Assembly (NCBI GenBank): GCA_963779095.1
Contig: CAVZWU010000020.1
Coordinates: 62,001 to 126,000 of the forward strand
DNA: 64,000 nucleotides
Reading direction: 5' to 3'
Source of the DNA: Roseiarcus sp963779095
GTDB taxonomy: Bacteria; Pseudomonadota; Alphaproteobacteria; Rhizobiales; Beijerinckiaceae
Below are positions 27,994 through 36,294 of the stretch, piece by piece (positions within the stretch are counted from its first letter, which is position 1; the number at the start of each line of letters is the position of its first letter). Under the pieces are notes generated by a model. The model saw only the letters and a program-made list of their open reading frames with translations. It did no database searches and was not told where the DNA came from. The translations under genes were made by a program, and so were the position numbers.

Positions 27994-28872
27994 ATGGGCG
28001 ACGGCGGCGCCGGAAGCGTGGCCGAAAGGGCCGGCGCGAGAGCCGGCCGCGTCCTCGCCGCGCTTCGGCCGTGGGCGGGACGGGCTCTCTCCGCGCTCGA
28101 TCCGCTGCGGCTCGCGGGCGCGGCGCTCTTCCTCGCGTTGTGGGAGGCGCGCGTCGCAGTTCGTCTCGCCGATCATCCTGCCGGGGCCGCTCGGCGTTTT
28201 CGAGCGCGCCGCGGCGGACTTCTGGTCCGCGCCCGCGCTCTCCTACTTCGGCGTTGAGGATGCGAGCCTCGCCGGCAATCTTCTCTACACGGCCGAGAAC
28301 GTGGTCATCGCCGCGCTGCTCGGCACCGCGATCGGCGTCGACGCTCGGCCTGCTCTCCGCGCGGACTCTGGTTCGTGCGCGCGGCGATGGACCCGGTGAT
28401 GATGACGGCGGGGACGGTGCCGATCCTGATCGCGGCGCCGTTCCTCCTGATCTGGTTCGGCGTCGGCCGCACGAGCGCGGTGAGCCTCGTCACCTTCTAT
28501 GTCGTGGTGATCCTCTACGTCTCCGCCCAGCGCGCGGCGCTGAACCTCGACCCGATCTACGAGAATTACGCGCTGACGCTCGGCGCCGGCCGGCGCGGGA
28601 TGCTGGGCGCGATCCTGATTCCCGGCGCGACGCCCGAGATCCTCGGCGGCTTCCGAATCGCGCTCGCCGGATCCTGGGGACTCGAGGCGGTGGCGGAGCT
28701 GCTCGGCTCGCAGACCGGCATCGGCAAGGTGATCGAAGTGCTCGCCGGCGCCACCGATCCCCAAGGCATTCTCGCCACGCTTCTCGTGCTCGGATTGGCG
28801 GCGATCCTCGCCGACGCGGTCGTGACGCTTCTGATCGGGCGCCTCACCGCCTGGCGCGATCCTAAAGCCTGA
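27994..28872 (+). CDS. ABC importer permease, SsuC/TauC-like, first copy (frameshifted)
   Basis: About 293 codons from ATG 27994, two bases after the binding protein stop. Hydrophobic segment LAGAALFLALWE, then (after a change near 28152) QFVSPIILPGPLGVFER, then a change near 28340 before TLGLLSARTLWFVRAAMDPV. The EAA-type loop is NYALTLGAGRRGMLGAILIP. Six membrane spans once the frames are joined. Pairs with the second permease at 29714, making a hetero-dimeric channel. Confidence 0.8.
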
Positions 28873-28883
28873 GGAGCGGACAA

Positions 28884-29717
28884 ATGTCCATGGCCGCGCC
28901 CAATCCCCGCATGATCGAGCTCGTCGAGGTCGGCCGCGCCTATACGCGCGCCGACGGGCAGGCGGTCACGGCGGTCGACCGCGTGTCGCTCACCGTGCCC
29001 GAGGGCGAGTTCGTTTGTCTGATCGGACCGTCCGGCTGCGGGAAGAGCACGCTTCTGCAGATGATCGCAGGCCTGACCGAACCCTCGTCAGGCGCCATCG
29101 TCGTGGACGGCAAGGAGATCGACGGGCCGGGCGGCGAGCGCGGCATGGTGTTCCAGCGCGACAGCGTCTTCCCTTGGATGCGGGTCATCGACAATGTCGA
29201 ATACGGCCTCAAGTGCCGGGGCGTTGACGCCAAGGAGCGCCGCGTGGTTGCGCTCGACTACCTCAGGCGGGTCGGACTCGCGCATGTCGAGCGCGCCTGG
29301 CCGCGCGAACTCTCGGGCGGCATGCTGAAGCGGGTGGCGATCGCCGCCGTCTTCGCCAATGGCGGGCGCGTACTACTGCTCGACGAGCCTTTCGGCGCGC
29401 TCGACTATGTGACCCGTCATCAATTGCAGGACGTGCTGCTCGACCTGTGGGAAGAGCCCGGCCGCGCCGTCCCGACGGTCATCTTCGTCACCCATGACGT
29501 GGACGAGGCGCTGACGCTCGCCGATCGGATCGTCGCGATGCGCGGCGGCGCCATCGTCGACGACATCCCGGTCCGCGCGGCGCGCCCGCGCGACACCGAC
29601 AGCCTGCTGCTGCCGGACATGGTCGCGATCAAGCACAAGCTGCTTGGCCATCTCGGCCTCGAACGGGCGCCCGGGCGCGCGGCCGGGCGCCCGGCGCAGA
29701 GCGAGAGCGCGGCGTGA
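28884..29717 (+). CDS. ABC importer ATPase, SsuB/TauB-like
   Basis: Intact 277 residues. Walker A GPSGCGKSTLLQ, Q-loop MVFQRDSVFPWM, signature ELSGGMLKRVAIA, Walker B VLLLDEPFGALD, switch VTHDVDEAL. The signature has GGMLKR where GGMRQR is usual. The last 20 residues are a low-complexity Ala/Gly/Arg tail. It starts 12 bases after the first permease and overlaps the second by the GTGA of 29714. Confidence 0.92.
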   Translation: MSMAAPNPRMIELVEVGRAYTRADGQAVTAVDRVSLTVPEGEFVCLIGPSGCGKSTLLQMIAGLTEPSSGAIVVDGKEIDGPGGERGMVFQRDSVFPWMRVIDNVEYGLKCRGVDAKERRVVALDYLRRVGLAHVERAWPRELSGGMLKRVAIAAVFANGGRVLLLDEPFGALDYVTRHQLQDVLLDLWEEPGRAVPTVIFVTHDVDEALTLADRIVAMRGGAIVDDIPVRAARPRDTDSLLLPDMVAIKHKLLGHLGLERAPGRAAGRPAQSESAA

Positions 29718-30571
29718 CCCCGCTCGCCCGCAGGCGCGACCTGGCCGTGTCCGTCGCGGTCTTCCTGGCGCTGATCGTCCTGTGGGAGATCCTGTCGCTC
29801 GTCTACACCGCCGAGGCGCAGCCCGGAGAGCCGATGGTCGCGGGCTGGGGCACGCTCTTCACCCGCACGCTTCTGAGCCTCTCCGATTATTGGCAGGGCG
29901 GCTTCGGCGTCAAATCCGTCGCGGACGGCGCTCAGCGGAGCTATCTCGCCGCGATCCTCTCGCTTGCGTCGCATTCCGCTGCGACCTTCGTTCGGCTGAT
30001 CAGCGGGCTCCTGCTCGGCGGCGTCCTCGGCGTCGCGCTCGGTCTCGGCGTCTCGTGGTCGCGCTGGAGCCGCAGGCTGGTCGAGCTTCCGACGCAGTTC
30101 TTGCGCGCGCTGCCGCTGCTCGCGATGGTGCCTTTGTTCCAGCTCTGGTTCGGCACCTACTTTTTCGGCCAGGTTCTGTTCGTCGCCTATGGGGTCGGCG
30201 TCATCGTCTTCGCCGGCGTCGTCAACGCGGTGCGCAACGTGCCGCAGATCTATCTCGACAACGCACGATCGCTCGGCGCGTCGCGCTCCCGGCTCTACCG
30301 AACCGTGATTCTTCCGGCGATCCTGCCCGCCATGCGCTCGGTGACGCTGCTGAGCCTCGGCGCGGGCTGGGGCGCGGTGCTCGCCGCTGAATATCTCGGC
30401 GCGCAGTCGGGGCTCGGCTACATCATCGTCTACGCGCAGCAGTTCGGCCTTCTCGACCGCATGTTCCTGGTCGCGCTCCTGTTCATTCTCTACACGTCGA
30501 TGAGCTACTGGGCGATCGAGCGGCTCTTCGCGCGGCTGCTCGCCTGGTCGCCGGCCGAGGCCGCGCGATGA
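29714..30571 (+). CDS. ABC importer permease, SsuC-like, second copy
   Basis: Intact 285 residues, starting GTG 29714 inside the ATPase stop. Six hydrophobic spans with EAA loop NARSLGASRSRLYRTVILPA. It carries a larger periplasmic insert (around YWQGGFGVKSVADGAQ) than the first permease. Two different permeases in one SsuABC-like operon point to a hetero-dimer. Its stop overlaps the amidase start (ATGA). Confidence 0.9.
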   Translation: MTPLARRRDLAVSVAVFLALIVLWEILSLVYTAEAQPGEPMVAGWGTLFTRTLLSLSDYWQGGFGVKSVADGAQRSYLAAILSLASHSAATFVRLISGLLLGGVLGVALGLGVSWSRWSRRLVELPTQFLRALPLLAMVPLFQLWFGTYFFGQVLFVAYGVGVIVFAGVVNAVRNVPQIYLDNARSLGASRSRLYRTVILPAILPAMRSVTLLSLGAGWGAVLAAEYLGAQSGLGYIIVYAQQFGLLDRMFLVALLFILYTSMSYWAIERLFARLLAWSPAEAAR

Positions 30572-31884
30572 ATGCGGCGAGCCGAAGCGACGCCGCGCTC
30601 GACCTCGTCGAGCGCCTGCGGCGCGGGGAAACGAGCGCGGTCGAGGCGATGCGCCTCTATCTCCGCCGCATCGAGGAGCGGGAGAAGGACGTCCGCGCCT
30701 TCGCCTATCTCGCGCCTGAGGCGGCGCTGGCCGCAGCCGAAAAGGCCGACGCGGCCAAAGCTTCCGGCCTCGCGCTCGGGCCGCTCCACGGCCTGCCGGT
30801 CGCGGTCAAGGACATCATCGACACGGCCGACATGCCGACCGAATTCGGCGGCGAGATTCTTCGCCGGAAGGCGGCCACAGCGCGACGCCACGATCGTCGA
30901 ACGCCTGCGTCTGGCCGGCGCGATCGTCGTCGGCAAGGCGGTGACGTCGCAATATGCGCTCTTCGTCCCCGGTCCGGCCCGCAATCCTCACGACCTCGCG
31001 CGGACGCCCGGCGGCTCGTCGAGCGGCTCGGCCGCGGCGGTCGCGGCGGGCTTCGTCCCCGTCGCGCTCGGGACGCAGACCAACGGCTCGATCATCCGTC
31101 CCGCCTCCTATTGCGGCGTCGTCGGGTTCAAGCCGAGCCTCGGTCTCCTGCCGCGCACCGGCGTGCTGCGGCATGCGCCGCTCGTGGATCATCCGGGCGT
31201 CTTCGCGCGGACGGTCGCCGATGCGGCGATGGTCGTCGACGCGATTGGCGGCGAGGATGCGGAGGATGCGTTCTCGCGTCCTCTGCCAGGCTCGCTGCTC
31301 GCCGCCGCTGAGGCCGGGGGTCCGCCGCCCAGGCTCGCCTTCACGCTCGGGCCTTTCGAGGCCCGCGCGGATCCGGCGACGCGCGAGGCTTTCGCTGCCT
31401 TTCTCGCACGCCTGCCGGTCAAGGCGGAGGCCCTGACGCTTCCGCCCGAATTCGCCAAGGCCGAGGCGGCGATGTCGGACCTCATGTGCGCAGGCGTGGC
31501 CGAGTTGCTCGGCCCGACATCGACCGCGCGCGAGACCGCGTCCCGGAGCGGGTGCTTGGGATCGTCGCCGAAGGCCGCGCGCTCTCGGCCGTCCGTCTCA
31601 TGGAGGCGTGGGTGCGCCGCGATGCGCTGCGCGCCGAGATCGCCCGGCTGATCGCGCCCTATGACGCCGTGCTCACCTTTGCCTCCGCCGGCCCCGCGCC
31701 GCTGGCGTCGGAAGGGACGGGCGATCCGATCTTCGCCACCCTCTGGTCGCTGATCGGGGCGCCGGCGATGAGCCTACCGCTCATGCGCGCCGGAAACGGG
31801 CTGCCGATCGGCGTCCAGGCGGTCGGCGCGCCCGGCCGCGACCTCGACCTCACCCACGCCGCAGCCTGGCTCATGCGCGCCTGA
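30568..31884 (+). CDS. Amidase-signature family hydrolase (frameshifted)
   Basis: About 439 codons. The Ser-cisSer-Lys triad is visible: Lys in LPVAVKDIIDTAD and the two serines in TPGGSSSGSAAAVAAG, then TQTNGSIIRPASYCGVVGFK. Frame changes lie near 30885 and 31515; the last 130 residues (RLMEAWVRRDALRAEIARL onward) are in the third frame. Members hydrolyse amides, ureides (allophanate) or aryl-amides. It follows directly on the importer and probably acts on the imported compound or a downstream intermediate. Confidence 0.87.
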
Positions 31885-31913
31885 CGCGCTTTTAAAACCG
31901 AGATTTCCTTCCC

Positions 31914-32657
31914 ATGCGCATCCTTCTCCTCAACCCGAACACGACGGAAGCGGTCACGACCCTGATGGCAGACGCGGGGCGCGCGGCGGCGGGGCATGGC
32001 GTCGAGATCAAGGCCGTCACCGCGCAGCGCGGGCTTCCCTACATCACCAACCGAGCCGAAGCGCAGATCGCGGGCGCGGTCGCGCTCGAAATGCTGGCCG
32101 AGATGCGAGGAAGCTTCGACGCGGCCATCCTCGCGGCCTTCGGCGATCCGGGACTCATGGGCGCGCGCGAGCTGTTCGATTTCCCCGTGGTCGGCGTTGC
32201 GGAAGCGGCGATGCTGACCGCCTGCATGCTGGGCGGCCGGTTTCTCATCGTCACGTTCACCGGCGCGCTCACCGGCTGGTATCGCGATTGCGTCGCCATG
32301 CACCGGCTCGAGAGCCGCTGCGCGGGCGTCGTGGCGCTCAACCGCGAATTCGGCGCGCTCGAGGACACGCGTGAGGCCAACTGGCCTGCGCTCGTCGAAC
32401 TCGCCAATGAAGCGGTCGCTCGGCGCGACGCCGATGTGGCGATTCTCGCCGGCGCCCCGCTCGCCGGGCTCTCCGCCCGCGCGCGTGATCTCATTTCCGT
32501 GCCGGTGGTCGAGCCGATCGCAGCCGCGGTGAAACAGGCCGAGGCGTTGCTGGCGCTCAGAACCGTGAAGGCGACGAGCGGCAGTTTCCGCCGGCCCGCG
32601 CCGAAGGCTTCGTCCGGCCTCGCGGCGAAGCTCGCCGACTATCTGGAGCATGCGTGA
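31914..32657 (+). CDS. Asp/Glu/hydantoin racemase-family protein lacking both catalytic cysteines
   Basis: Intact 247 residues. The N-terminus MRILLLNPNTTEAVTTLM is the family hallmark, with SFDAAILAAFGDPGLMGARE in the middle. In active racemases that segment carries Cys (usually A-C-F-G-D-P-G) and a second Cys sits in a G-C-A-G loop. Here they read AAFGDPG and AGAPLAG, so both acid/base cysteines are replaced by Ala. No frame break explains this. It may be a non-racemising member (a decarboxylase or isomerase relative) or a regulatory paralog. It overlaps nothing and starts 29 bases after the amidase. Confidence 0.85.
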   Translation: MRILLLNPNTTEAVTTLMADAGRAAAGHGVEIKAVTAQRGLPYITNRAEAQIAGAVALEMLAEMRGSFDAAILAAFGDPGLMGARELFDFPVVGVAEAAMLTACMLGGRFLIVTFTGALTGWYRDCVAMHRLESRCAGVVALNREFGALEDTREANWPALVELANEAVARRDADVAILAGAPLAGLSARARDLISVPVVEPIAAAVKQAEALLALRTVKATSGSFRRPAPKASSGLAAKLADYLEHA

Positions 32658-32658
32658 C

Positions 32659-33492
32659 ATGATGCGAGGACGCATTACGCTCGCGGGCCGGCGCTACAGC
32701 GTCGAGCGCGACTTCGGCCGCCTTCCGGCCGGCTTGGCGCCGGCGCGCGTGAGCTAGGTTGCGGTCGATTCCGAGGCCCATGTCCATGTGCTGCGGCGAG
32801 GCGATCCGCCGGTGCTCGTCTTCACTTCCGGCGGCGCCTTTCTGCGCGCCTATGGCGAGGGCCTGATCTTCGACTCGCACGGGCTTTCGATCGACGCTGA
32901 GAACCGCGCCTGGGTCGTCGACCGCGACGCGCATGAGGTCGTGGTCTTCGACATGAGCGGCGAGCCGGTCCTCAGGCTCGGCGAACGCCACGAGCCCCGC
33001 TGGAGCAAGCCGTTCAACCATCCGACCCGCGCCGCCGTCGCCGCGGACGGCGAGATCTATGTCGCCGACGGCTATGGCAACGCCCGCGTCCACCGGTTCT
33101 CGCCCAAGGGACGATGGATCGCGAGCTTCGGCGAGGTCGGACATGGTCCCGGCCAGTTCATGACGCCGCATTCGGTGATCGTGGACCGCGCGGACCGCGT
33201 GCTCATCTGCGACCGGGAGAACGACCGCGTTCAGGCGTTCGACCGGGCGGGCCGCTGGCTCATGGACTGGGGCGGCCTCTGCCGGCCCATGGATCTCCTC
33301 GAGCGCGACGACGGAGTGATTCTGGTCAGCGATCAGGTCTCGAGCCTCACCGCCTTCGCCCCGGACGGGGAGCGGCTCGGCCGCGCGCGCCCCTCCCTGA
33401 ACGGATCGCATGGCGTAGCCCTCGGGCCGGACGGCGCGATCTATCTGGCGGAGATCGACCCCTCGTCGGTGACGAAGCTCAACCCCGTCTGA
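32659..33492 (+). CDS. NHL-repeat beta-propeller protein (in-frame TAG near the start)
   Basis: About 277 codons of a six-bladed propeller related to peptidyl-alpha-hydroxyglycine lyase/NHL proteins. Repeat cores seen: FNHPTRAAVAADGEIYVADG, RFSPKGRWIASFG, FMTPHSVIVDRADRVLICDR, GPDGAIYLAEID. ATG 32659 gives MMRGRITLAGRRYSVERDF, then an in-frame TAG at 32755-32757 interrupts it, and VAVDSEAHVHVLRRG resumes in the same frame. It is probably a single-base change (CAG to TAG, real or miscalled) because both sides belong to the propeller. Role unknown; propellers of this type sit beside amidohydrolases and ureide genes in proteobacteria. Confidence 0.72.
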
Positions 33493-33501
33493 AACCGCCG
33501 G

Positions 33502-33972
33502 CTACGGGTCGACCACGACCGGCTCAGGCAGATCGGCCCATTCCTCGTCGCCCGCGGTTCCGTCGATGAAGGTGAGGACGGCGAAGCGGCCGGCGCGCTC
33601 GAGCGGCGAGAGTGGATGGTGCCAGGTGTCGGGGCGGTAATTGATCCCCGTGTCGCCTGGCACGCGGAAGGCGCGCAGGCGCGAAAGGTCGGGCTTTCCG
33701 TCCGCGCTTTGCGGCGCCACCATCACGAGATAATTGGCGCAGTCCATCGGCACGAACGCCTGCGACGAATGGACGTGGCGCTCCATCTTCGCCGCGGTCA
33801 GCGGCAGCGCCTTCGGCTCGACGCTCGTCATCGACAGGCGCGGGCGCGCCGAAGCGCGGCCATTCTGCAATTCGTCGATCAGCTGCTGCGGGCCGTCGCC
33901 CGCGCCCGGCGGCAGAAGGTCGCCGAAGGGCGCAAAGGCTTGCGCAGTCACGGGTTCGATTTTGAGACGCAT
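33502..33972 (-). CDS. allA: Ureidoglycolate lyase
   Basis: 157 residues, intact. Matches AllA-type ureidoglycolate lyases: N-terminus MRLKIEPVTAQAFAPFGDLL, MERHVHSSQAFVPM (metal or substrate His), AFRVPGDTGINYRPDTWHHP, and C-terminal FAVLTFIDG. The enzyme releases glyoxylate and urea from ureidoglycolate at the end of purine/allantoin breakdown. The start is the methionine of MRLKIE rather than the longer open frame. It sits between the propeller and M24 genes; no allantoinase or allantoicase gene is visible in this window. The cluster may therefore handle a related ureide. Confidence 0.88.
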   Translation of the reverse strand: MRLKIEPVTAQAFAPFGDLLPPGAGDGPQQLIDELQNGRASARPRLSMTSVEPKALPLTAAKMERHVHSSQAFVPMDCANYLVMVAPQSADGKPDLSRLRAFRVPGDTGINYRPDTWHHPLSPLERAGRFAVLTFIDGTAGDEEWADLPEPVVVDP

Positions 33973-33991
33973 CACGCCGACCCCGGGGAGC

Positions 33992-35197
33992 TTAATCCGT
34001 GCGGACGCCGCCGCGATTCCATCCGCGCCCGCGATCGCCGAACGCCTCATAGCCGTTGTCGGTGACCGCGACCGTGTCCTCGAGCTTGATGAAGCCGCGG
34101 CGCGGGTGCGCGAGCGTCGTCTCGATCGAGATGACCATGCCCGATTCAAGCGGGCGGTCGGCGTCATAGGCTGGATATTTGATCGGCCCATGGCCCGTGA
34201 GCCGCGGCGCCTCGTGGCTGATGAGGCCCATCCCGTGCGCCACGAACTCGATCGAATTGGCGCGTGGCGACCTGTTCAGGACTTCGCCTGCGCTGAGGTA
34301 GATATCGCCGCCGTTGGCGCCGGACCGGATCGGCTTGCGCGCCGCCATCTGGATGGCGTCCACCTCGCCGAGCAGGTCCTCGAGCTCGGCGTCGGGCTCG
34401 CCCTGGATCGCCATGCGGCAGAGGTCGCCGATATAGCCTTTGTAATTGCCGCCGGAATCAAGCGACAGGATGTCGCCCGCCCCCCACACCTCAGCCGAAG
34501 GCGCGCGGTTGAGGCTCGTCCCGGCGGTGAGAAGGCAATATTCGAACGTAAGGCCCCGGTTCACCTCTTCGCGGCGCAGCGCTTCGACAAGCTCCAGCTT
34601 GGTCGCGCCCGGCCCGTGTGAGGCGATCACCGCCAGCATCGAATCGACCACGAGGTCGGAGGCGGTCCGCAGCAGATCCAGCTCCTCCCGGGTCTTGCGC
34701 GCCCGCAGCCGTTCGAACGGAAAATGCGCTTCGAGAAACGTGACCCCGGGCAGCTCGCGCGCCATGAGCTCCGCCGCGTCGGCAGGCAGGAAGGCGCGCT
34801 CGATGCCGACGCGCCTCACATTCGGGGCGAGCTTTGCGAGATGATCGGCCGCAAGCTGCGCGGAATCGAGACTTGTCCCCGCCGCCTGGAAGACCGGAGT
34901 CCAGAACTTGCCCAAGTCCCGCTCGTAGAACTCCATCCCGTGCCCGATATAGATCGATTGCCCCGGGCGGCCTTTGACGTAAACGAGAAGGGGCAGATAG
35001 CGGCTCACGCCGATCGCGTCGAAATGATCGAAAAAGAAGAACCGGTAGCCGCCGAACAGATACTGGATGTTGTGCTTGGAGGAGATGACCGCCGCGTCGA
35101 TGCCCGCTTCGTCAAGGAGATCGTCGAGGCGCGCGGTGTCGAACGGCAGCGGAGCGGCCCCAGCCGTCGCCGACAATGAGCCGAGGCTCTCACTCAT
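33992..35197 (-). CDS. M24-family metallohydrolase (Xaa-Pro peptidase/ectoine hydrolase-like)
   Basis: Intact 401 residues with the creatinase N-domain followed by the pita-bread metal domain. Metal ligands: D in ILSLDSGGNYKGYIGD and the second D in the same run, H in FVAHGMGLISHE, E in VISIETTLA and E in FIKLEDTVAV. Members cleave X-Pro peptides, creatine or N-acetyl-diaminobutyrate. Its position behind allA, on the same strand with a 19-base gap, suggests it hydrolyses a C-N bond in the same pathway. Confidence 0.88.
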   Translation of the reverse strand: MSESLGSLSATAGAAPLPFDTARLDDLLDEAGIDAAVISSKHNIQYLFGGYRFFFFDHFDAIGVSRYLPLLVYVKGRPGQSIYIGHGMEFYERDLGKFWTPVFQAAGTSLDSAQLAADHLAKLAPNVRRVGIERAFLPADAAELMARELPGVTFLEAHFPFERLRARKTREELDLLRTASDLVVDSMLAVIASHGPGATKLELVEALRREEVNRGLTFEYCLLTAGTSLNRAPSAEVWGAGDILSLDSGGNYKGYIGDLCRMAIQGEPDAELEDLLGEVDAIQMAARKPIRSGANGGDIYLSAGEVLNRSPRANSIEFVAHGMGLISHEAPRLTGHGPIKYPAYDADRPLESGMVISIETTLAHPRRGFIKLEDTVAVTDNGYEAFGDRGRGWNRGGVRTD

Positions 35198-35336
35198 GGG
35201 TTCCTCCCTCGCATGATCCCGAAGTCGGGCCTCAATATACCTTAAGAGAGCGACGCTGTCGCGACTCGCTTCCGGTTGCCAAAAGCGCAGCGCTGCTCAA
35301 TCATTGCAGGCGCCCTTCGAGCCAAGGCGGATCTCC

Positions 35337-36281
35337 ATGCTCTCAGTCGACGCCAAAGGCGTCTTTCCCATTGCGCCGACGCCGTTTCTTGACAATGGCG
35401 GGATCGACGCCGCCAGCGTCGACCGTATGATCGATCATTATGTCGCGGCCGGCGCTGACGGCTGCACCATTCTGGGCATCATGGGCGAAGCGCCGAAGCT
35501 CGAACACGACGAGGCGGTCGGCATCGTCGCGCGATGCGTGGGGCGCGCGCCGAAACTGCCGTTCATCGTCGGCGTCTCCGCGCCCGGATTCGCGGCGATG
35601 CGCGCGCTCTCGCACGCCGCCATGGCGAAGGGCGCGGCCGGCGTGATGATCGCGCCCCCGCCGTCCCTGCGCACGGACGACCAGATCGTAGCCTATTATG
35701 CGCAGGCCGCCGAAGCGATCGGCGCGGACATTCCCTTCGTCATCCAGGACTATCCGCTGGCGCTTGGCGTCGTCATGACGCCGAACGTCATCCGCCGGAT
35801 CATCACTGACAATCCCTCCTGCGTCATGCTCAAGCACGAGGACTGGCCGGGGCTGGAAAAGATCTCGGCTCTCCGGTGGCTCGAGAAGGAGGGCAAGCTG
35901 CGCCGCGTGCCTATCCTCACCGGCAACGGCGGCCTCTTCCTCGATTTCGAGATGGAGCGCGGGGCCGACGGCGCGATGACCGGCTACGCCTTCCCGGAAA
36001 TGCTGATCGACGTCGTGCGGCTGTCAGGCGAGGGAAAGCGCGAGGAAGCGCACGACCTGTTCGACGCGCATTTGCCGCTCGTGCGCTACGAGCAGCAGCA
36101 GGGAGTGGGCCTCGCGACCCGCAAATATGTGATGATGCGGCGGGGCATTCTTTCTTCCGACGCGCAGCGCAAGCCCAGCGCCGGTTTGAGCGCGACCGCG
36201 AAGGCGGAAGTCGACTATCTGCTCAAGCGCCTCGCGCGCCGTGACGCGCGCGCCGCCGCGCCGGTATTAGCGGCGGAATGA
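35337..36281 (+). CDS. DapA/KDG-aldolase superfamily lyase, non-canonical substrate pocket
   Basis: Intact 314 residues from ATG 35337. TIM barrel of the dihydrodipicolinate synthase superfamily: Schiff-base Lys in SCVMLKHEDWPG, Tyr of the proton relay in IQDYPLALGV. The loop that reads GTTGE in true DapA is GIMGEAPKL here, so both threonines are replaced. That fits a sugar-acid or hydroxy-acid lyase rather than lysine biosynthesis. It is divergent from the M24 gene and convergent with the leftward LVIVD genes. Confidence 0.86.
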   Translation: MLSVDAKGVFPIAPTPFLDNGGIDAASVDRMIDHYVAAGADGCTILGIMGEAPKLEHDEAVGIVARCVGRAPKLPFIVGVSAPGFAAMRALSHAAMAKGAAGVMIAPPPSLRTDDQIVAYYAQAAEAIGADIPFVIQDYPLALGVVMTPNVIRRIITDNPSCVMLKHEDWPGLEKISALRWLEKEGKLRRVPILTGNGGLFLDFEMERGADGAMTGYAFPEMLIDVVRLSGEGKREEAHDLFDAHLPLVRYEQQQGVGLATRKYVMMRRGILSSDAQRKPSAGLSATAKAEVDYLLKRLARRDARAAAPVLAAE

Positions 36282-36294
36282 GCGCGCCGGACGG

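Noticed and set aside
9518..32757. TAG recoded as an amino acid
   Set aside because: TAG ends other genes here (5472-5474, 13604-13606, 25654-25656), so the two in-frame TAGs are better explained as errors or mutations.
35337..36281. dapA for lysine synthesis
   Set aside because: The GTTGE loop is changed and the neighbours are catabolic.
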